A program made the translations under genes and the position numbers. A model generated the notes under the pieces. It made no database searches. It saw only the letters and a program-made list of their open reading frames with translations, and was not told the origin of the DNA. From AC-32 sp038237925 (lineage in GTDB: Bacteria > Actinomycetota > Thermoleophilia > Gaiellales > Gaiellaceae), in NCBI GenBank assembly GCA_038237925.1, contig JBBRYF010000021.1, forward strand, positions 1 to 32,726: DNA of 32,726 bases. The letters run 5' to 3'. Positions 29,620 to 32,726 of the stretch are shown piece after piece; within the stretch, counting starts at the first letter, position 1; the number at the start of each line of letters is the position of its first letter.

Positions 29620-30609
29620 TCAGCCTCCGATTTGCGACATGGAGCGGGAAGCGCGGACAAAACCGGGGTCGTTGATCTTGTGCTTCAGCTCCTTGTGCTT
29701 GACCGCGAAGCGCAGCAGGCGCTCGAGCTCCGCGTCGGAGGCGCCGTCGCGCAACGGTGTCTTGAGATCCCATTCGCGCCGTGAAAACAGGCACGTTCGT
29801 AGCTGCCCGTCCGCGGTCAGGCGGATCCGGTCGCAGCTCGAGCAGAACGGCTCCGAGACCGGGTTGACGAAGCCGATCTCGCCGGCACCGTCGGCGAAGC
29901 GGAAGCGGCGCGCGGTGGACGACGCCTTGGCCGGGATCTCCTCCAGTGGCCAGCGCTCCTCGATCAGCGCGCGGATCTCGCCACCGGTGAGCACGTCGTC
30001 GCCGCGCCAGGACTGGTCGGCGTCGAGCGGCATGAACTCGATGAAGCGGACGACGTAGGGCTTGCGGCGCGCGAGCTCGGCAAGGGCCGGCACCTCGACC
30101 TCGGTGAAGCCGCGCATCGCAACGCAGTTGACCTTGATCGGCCCGAGCTCGGGATAACGCTCAGCCGCCTCCAGCCCTGCGAGCACGCGGTCGAGCGCGT
30201 CGCGGCGCGTGATCTCGGCAAAGCGCACGTGCGAGAGCGAGTCGAGCGAGACGTTCAGCCGACGCAGCCCCGCCTCGACGAGCGGGCCGGCGAAACGGTC
30301 GAGCAGCACGCCGTTCGTCGTCAGCGAGAGGTCGGTCACGCCGGGGGTCTCGGCCAGCAGCCGCACGAGCACGGGCAGGTCGCGGCGGATGAGCGGCTCG
30401 CCGCCCGTGAGCCGCACTTCCTCCACGCCCATCGCGGCGAGGATGCGCACGAGCCGCGTGATCTCCTCGAAGCTCAGGAGCTCGTCTCGCTCGAGCCATT
30501 CGAGGCCCTCCGCGGGCATGCAATAGCGGCAGCGGAAGTTGCACTTGTCCGTCACGGAGACGCGGACGCTCTTGATCTCGCGGTCCCAGGTATCGCGAAG
30601 TGGCTCCAC
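29620..30609 (-). CDS. moaA: GTP 3',8-cyclase MoaA (molybdenum cofactor synthesis)
   Basis: The 329-residue radical SAM enzyme starts molybdopterin synthesis from GTP. The N-terminal cluster motif is CNFRCRYC (Cys23, 27, 30). GGEPLIRRDL and LNVSLDSL are typical of the family. The second 4Fe-4S site is CSSCDRIRLTADGQLRTC, and the chain ends in the conserved Gly-Gly. All catalytic features are present, so the protein should be active. GTG 30609 is exactly 6 nt after TAGGCT and has no SD, suggesting a leaderless mRNA. No other Moa gene is in view. It is divergent from the small Gly/Ser-rich protein gene. Confidence 0.97.
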   Translation of the reverse strand: MEPLRDTWDREIKSVRVSVTDKCNFRCRYCMPAEGLEWLERDELLSFEEITRLVRILAAMGVEEVRLTGGEPLIRRDLPVLVRLLAETPGVTDLSLTTNGVLLDRFAGPLVEAGLRRLNVSLDSLSHVRFAEITRRDALDRVLAGLEAAERYPELGPIKVNCVAMRGFTEVEVPALAELARRKPYVVRFIEFMPLDADQSWRGDDVLTGGEIRALIEERWPLEEIPAKASSTARRFRFADGAGEIGFVNPVSEPFCSSCDRIRLTADGQLRTCLFSRREWDLKTPLRDGASDAELERLLRFAVKHKELKHKINDPGFVRASRSMSQIGG

Positions 30610-30621
30610 GCCGCCAGCCTA
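30610..30621 (-). promoter_or_regulatory. Leaderless promoter -10 (TAGGCT-N6-GTG)
   Basis: TAGGCT at 30621-30616 followed by GGCGGC and the GTG of moaA. Confidence 0.5.
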
Positions 30622-30687
30622 GCCGAGGTTTGGGAGGGTCAAACGCGCGGAAAGTCGCGGGTGGCAACCCTGAACAGAGAGGAACAG

Positions 30688-30879
30688 ATGTCCGAGTTCG
30701 AGACCGAAGGCCAGGGCGGGGCGACCGAAGCGCCCGACGACGACGAGCAGGGCGGCGGCTCGGAAGGCGGCTCCGAAGGGGGCGGCATGGGCGGCGGCTC
30801 GGAAGGCGGCTCGGAAGGCGGCGGCACGGGCGGCGACTCCGGCGGCCAGGGTGGCGAGGAGTCCGGCGGCGGGATGTAG
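30688..30879 (+). CDS. 63-aa acidic Gly/Ser-rich low-complexity protein
   Basis: The protein begins MSEFETEGQGGATEAPDDDE and is then mostly Gly, Ser and Glu. Two copies of the unit GGGSEGGSEGGG are separated by a Met- or Thr-containing step (MGG / TGG). A good SD (GAGAGGA) stands 5 nt before ATG 30688, which supports real translation. There is no signal peptide, membrane helix or known domain, and it is probably disordered. The unusual composition could suit a hydrophilic spacer or stress-related protein, but nothing allows assignment. The next small ORF also starts MSE. Confidence 0.65.
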   Translation: MSEFETEGQGGATEAPDDDEQGGGSEGGSEGGGMGGGSEGGSEGGGTGGDSGGQGGEESGGGM

Positions 30880-30900
30880 CTCCGCACGCCGCGCGATGCG

Positions 30901-30923
30901 AAGGCGCCCGCCATGGGCGCCTT
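30901..30923 (+). terminator. 9-bp hairpin between the two small ORFs
   Basis: AAGGCGCCC pairs perfectly with GGGCGCCTT around a GCCAT loop, followed by CTGCTTTCG. It fits a weak terminator for the Gly/Ser-rich gene or an mRNA element upstream of the next SD. Confidence 0.6.
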
Positions 30924-30947
30924 CTGCTTTCGAAAGGAGGTGAGCAG

Positions 30948-31022
30948 ATGAGCGAGCCCGGCGGGCGGGATCGAGTCGAACGACGAGCCGCCCAGGGCGA
31001 AGGCGGACAGGAAATCGTCTGA
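30948..31022 (+). CDS. 24-aa micro-ORF with a consensus SD
   Basis: ATG 30948 is preceded by AAAGGAGGTGAGCAG. That stretch contains a full-strength SD (AAAGGAGGTGA) complementary to the 16S rRNA tail, with ideal spacing. The peptide MSEPGGRDRVERRAAQGEGG ends EIV. It shares the MSE start and Gly-rich, charged nature with the previous ORF. No homology is recognised. So strong an SD in a window where many genes are leaderless argues for translation. It might be a small protein or a leader peptide for the EamA gene, which starts 35 bp later. Confidence 0.5.
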   Translation: MSEPGGRDRVERRAAQGEGGQEIV

Positions 31023-31045
31023 GCCCAGCTAGCCCACCACGCTCC

Positions 31046-31057
31046 TAGACTCGCGCG
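31046..31057 (+). promoter_or_regulatory. Leaderless promoter -10 (TAGACT-N6-GTG)
   Basis: TAGACT at 31046-31051 followed by CGCGCG and the GTG of the EamA-family gene. Confidence 0.5.
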
Positions 31058-31921
31058 GTGGCGCTGCTTGCGCTGATCGCGGTCACCGTCGTCTGGGGCG
31101 TCACCTTCGTCCAGGTCAAGGACGCGGTCGACGTCTACCCGCTGTTTGCGTTCCTCGCGATTCGGTACGCGATCGCGACCGGCGTGCTCGGCATCGCCGG
31201 CGCTCGCCGCGTCCGCGGCCTCGGCCGCTCCGGGTTCCTCGCCGGCGCCGTGCTCGGGGCGTTGCTCGGGCTCGGGATCGGCCTCCAGACCGCAGGACTC
31301 GAGCGGACGACGGTCTCGAGCACGGGCTTCATCACCGGCCTCTACGTGGTGCTCACGCCGCTCTTCGGCCTCGCGGTCTTCCGCACGCGCGTCGGCGTCG
31401 AGGTCTGGCTCGGGGTCGCGCTCGCGGTCGGCGGCCTCGCAATGCTGAGCGGCGTACACGTCGGCTCGGCCGGGGGTGACCTGCTCGTGCTCGCCTCGAC
31501 CTCGGCGCAGGCGCTCCAGATCGTGATGGTCGAGCGCTATGCCACTCGCTACGACGCGATCGCCCTCACCTTCGTCGAGATGGCTGCCTGCTTCGGCGGC
31601 TTCCTGGCGATCGCGCTCGCGCGCGGCGAGCTCGAGGTGCCGCGCGGCTGGACGGTCTGGGGCGCGCTCGTGGTGACCGGGATCTTCGCGAGCGCGCTCG
31701 CCTACCTGATCCAGACCTGGGCGCAGCAGCGGCTGAGCGCCGCGCGGATCGCGATCGTCTTCTCGCTCGAGACGGTCTTCGCCGGCCTCTTCGGCTACTG
31801 GCTCTCCGGCGATCGCCTCGGCTTGCTCGGGTGGGGAGGCTGCGCGGCGATCCTCGCGGGAATCGTCCTCGCAGAGCCGAGCGCCGCCAGGTCGCTCCGT
31901 GCCTTGCTACTATCCGACTGA
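31058..31921 (+). CDS. EamA/DMT-family transporter
   Basis: The 287-residue protein has about ten membrane helices in two EamA halves. The first begins LLALIAVTVVWGVTFVQVK, and the second, after VHVGSAGGDLLVLASTSAQA, ends in SAARIAIVFSLETVFAGLFG and a GCAAILAGIVLAE helix. WGxxF near the start and the Glu in the last repeat are common in the family. DMT carriers export metabolites or drugs, but the substrate cannot be read from sequence. GTG 31058 lies 6 nt after a -10 box and there is no SD. The stop lies inside the palindrome of the dnaK promoter region. Confidence 0.9.
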   Translation: MALLALIAVTVVWGVTFVQVKDAVDVYPLFAFLAIRYAIATGVLGIAGARRVRGLGRSGFLAGAVLGALLGLGIGLQTAGLERTTVSSTGFITGLYVVLTPLFGLAVFRTRVGVEVWLGVALAVGGLAMLSGVHVGSAGGDLLVLASTSAQALQIVMVERYATRYDAIALTFVEMAACFGGFLAIALARGELEVPRGWTVWGALVVTGIFASALAYLIQTWAQQRLSAARIAIVFSLETVFAGLFGYWLSGDRLGLLGWGGCAAILAGIVLAEPSAARSLRALLLSD

Positions 31922-31934
31922 GATTTTCTCAGTC
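31908..31934 (+). promoter_or_regulatory. dnaK promoter -10 with 8-bp palindromic operator/hairpin
   Basis: TACTAT (31908-31913) is a good -10. GACTGAGA (31916-31923) and TCTCAGTC (31927-31934) form a perfect inverted repeat with a TTT spacer, covering the likely transcription start. The palindrome does not match the published CIRCE (TTAGCACTC-N9) or HAIR (CTTGAGT-N7) half-sites well. It is a candidate heat-shock repressor site or a 5' UTR hairpin. It includes the last codon and stop of the EamA gene. Confidence 0.6.
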
Positions 31935-31952
31935 AACAAAGGAGACTCCAGC

Positions 31953-32726
31953 ATGGCCAAGACAATCGGCATCGACCTCGGCACGACCAACTCGTGTGTT
32001 GGCGTGATCGAGGGCGGCGAGCCGGCGGTCGTCCCGAACGCCGAGGGCGGACGCACGACCCCGTCCGTGGTCGCGTTCACGAACGACGGCCAGCGGCTCG
32101 TCGGGGCGCCCGCCAAGCGCCAGCAGGTGACGAATCCCCAGAACACGATCTTCTCGATCAAGCGCTTCATGGGCCGCAAGTTCGGCGAGGTCTCCGAGGA
32201 GATGAAGATCGTCCCGTACGAGGTCGTCGAGGGCTCGAACGGCGACGTGCGCGTGAAGGCCGGCGACAAGGAGTACGCACCGCCGGAGATCAGCGCGATG
32301 ATCCTCCAGAAGCTGAAGGCCGACGCCGAGGCCTATCTCGGGGAGGCGGTCACCGACGCGGTGATCACCGTCCCGGCCTACTTCAACAACGCACAGCGCG
32401 AGGCGACCAAGGACGCCGGCAAGATCGCCGGCCTCAACGTCGTTCGGATCATCAACGAGCCGACCGCCGCGGCGCTCGCCTACGGCCTCGACAAGGAGGG
32501 CGGCGACCAGACGATCCTCGTCTTCGATCTCGGCGGCGGCACCATCGACGGCTCGGTCCTCGAGCTCGGCGACCGCGTCTTCGAGGTCAAGTCGACAAAC
32601 GGCGACAACCACCTCGGGGGCGACAACTTCGACAAGGCGGTCGTGGACTGGATGGTCTCGGAGTTCAAGAAGGATCAGGGCATCGACCTGTCGATCGACC
32701 CGATGGCGCTGCAGCGTCTCTACGAG
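31953..32726 (+). CDS. dnaK: Chaperone DnaK (Hsp70), N-terminal part (runs off the right edge)
   Basis: ATG 31953 has an AAAGGAG SD at 8 nt. The 258 residues seen belong to the ATPase domain. They include the phosphate-1 motif IGIDLGTTNSCVGV, the segment NPQNTIFSIKRFMGRKF, the connect-1 region with RIINEPTAAALAYG, and the phosphate-2 region with FDLGGGTID. DnaK folds client proteins with DnaJ and GrpE. The phosphate-2 stretch reads GGGTIDGSVLE where most DnaK proteins have GGGTFDVSxLE, an unusual but conservative pair of changes. The substrate-binding domain is outside the window. Confidence 0.98.
   Translation, partial: MAKTIGIDLGTTNSCVGVIEGGEPAVVPNAEGGRTTPSVVAFTNDGQRLVGAPAKRQQVTNPQNTIFSIKRFMGRKFGEVSEEMKIVPYEVVEGSNGDVRVKAGDKEYAPPEISAMILQKLKADAEAYLGEAVTDAVITVPAYFNNAQREATKDAGKIAGLNVVRIINEPTAAALAYGLDKEGGDQTILVFDLGGGTIDGSVLELGDRVFEVKSTNGDNHLGGDNFDKAVVDWMVSEFKKDQGIDLSIDPMALQRLYE

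Noticed and set aside
30688..31022. Small Gly-rich ORFs as RiPP precursors for the nearby radical SAM gene
   Set aside because: The radical SAM gene is an ordinary MoaA with both Fe-S sites and the GG tail, and is divergent; there is no RRE domain, peptidase or maturase nearby.
30161..31459. A 432-residue minus-strand frame between moaA and the EamA gene
   Set aside because: It overlaps moaA in another frame and is antisense to the EamA gene; low-complexity charged composition only.

Overview
The window is a high-GC bacterial segment that reads as an actinobacterium. A member of the class Thermoleophilia or a close relative is my best guess, but that placement is an inference. Supporting points are the very GC-rich codons, a phosphatidylinositol (PI) pathway cluster, an RskA-type anti-sigma factor, Excalibur and PASTA secreted proteins, and many genes whose start codon sits 6-7 bases after a TANNNT -10 box, which is the pattern of leaderless transcription. 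No rRNA, CRISPR array or intact insertion sequence was seen. There is one tRNA (Ala, anticodon TGC).

Region 1 (1-4480) is the accessory part. At the left edge, on the minus strand, lies a mobile-element or plasmid-like cassette. It holds an HTH/zinc-finger protein without a normal start, a coiled-coil protein, a 40-aa gene and a P-loop ATPase that runs off the window. The last three are joined by 4-base ATGA/GTGA overlaps. The cassette abuts, at about 1790, the broken PASTA domain of a secreted protein carrying 31 consecutive prolines. Next come a secreted Excalibur-type protein with two apparent frameshifts and a small conserved-looking protein. The two secreted-protein genes share a 20-bp upstream element.

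Region 2 (4512-14188, all minus strand) holds a GT4 glycosyltransferase, tRNA-Ala with its terminator, and then a tightly packed ten-gene run ending at a terminator near 6085. In transcription order the run is: DUF4331 secreted protein, TPR protein, two NicO-type nickel/cobalt transporters with His-rich loops, RskA-like anti-sigma, ECF sigma factor, ornithine carbamoyltransferase, rhomboid protease, a 30-aa membrane peptide and a helical small protein. The first six look like a sigma-controlled envelope/metal module and are the best candidate for an undescribed system here.

Region 3 (14260-22271) holds carbamate kinase, a cyclic 2,3-diphosphoglycerate synthetase homologue, an APH-type kinase and an M3-type metallopeptidase, all on the minus strand. 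Divergent from these are a YjbQ protein, a secreted phospholipase C-like phosphoesterase and an RlmD/TrmA-type RNA methyltransferase. The M3/YjbQ pair shares an 18-bp intergenic region with overlapping back-to-back -10 boxes.

Region 4 (22258-30609) starts with a MarR regulator divergent from a secreted beta-propeller protein, with two operator-like repeats between them. It then holds a presenilin-like membrane protein, a divergent uracil-DNA glycosylase-like protein and a GT4-PHP fusion. Upstream of those come myo-inositol-phosphate synthase preceded in frame by a double ribbon-helix-helix domain, a CDP-alcohol phosphatidyltransferase, a PAP2 phosphatase and MoaA. Ino1, the transferase, PAP2 and the glycosyltransferase together make a plausible route from glucose-6-phosphate to glycosylated PI.

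Region 5 (30688-32726, plus strand) holds two small MSE-starting ORFs separated by a hairpin, an EamA-type transporter and the 5' part of dnaK behind a palindromic promoter element.
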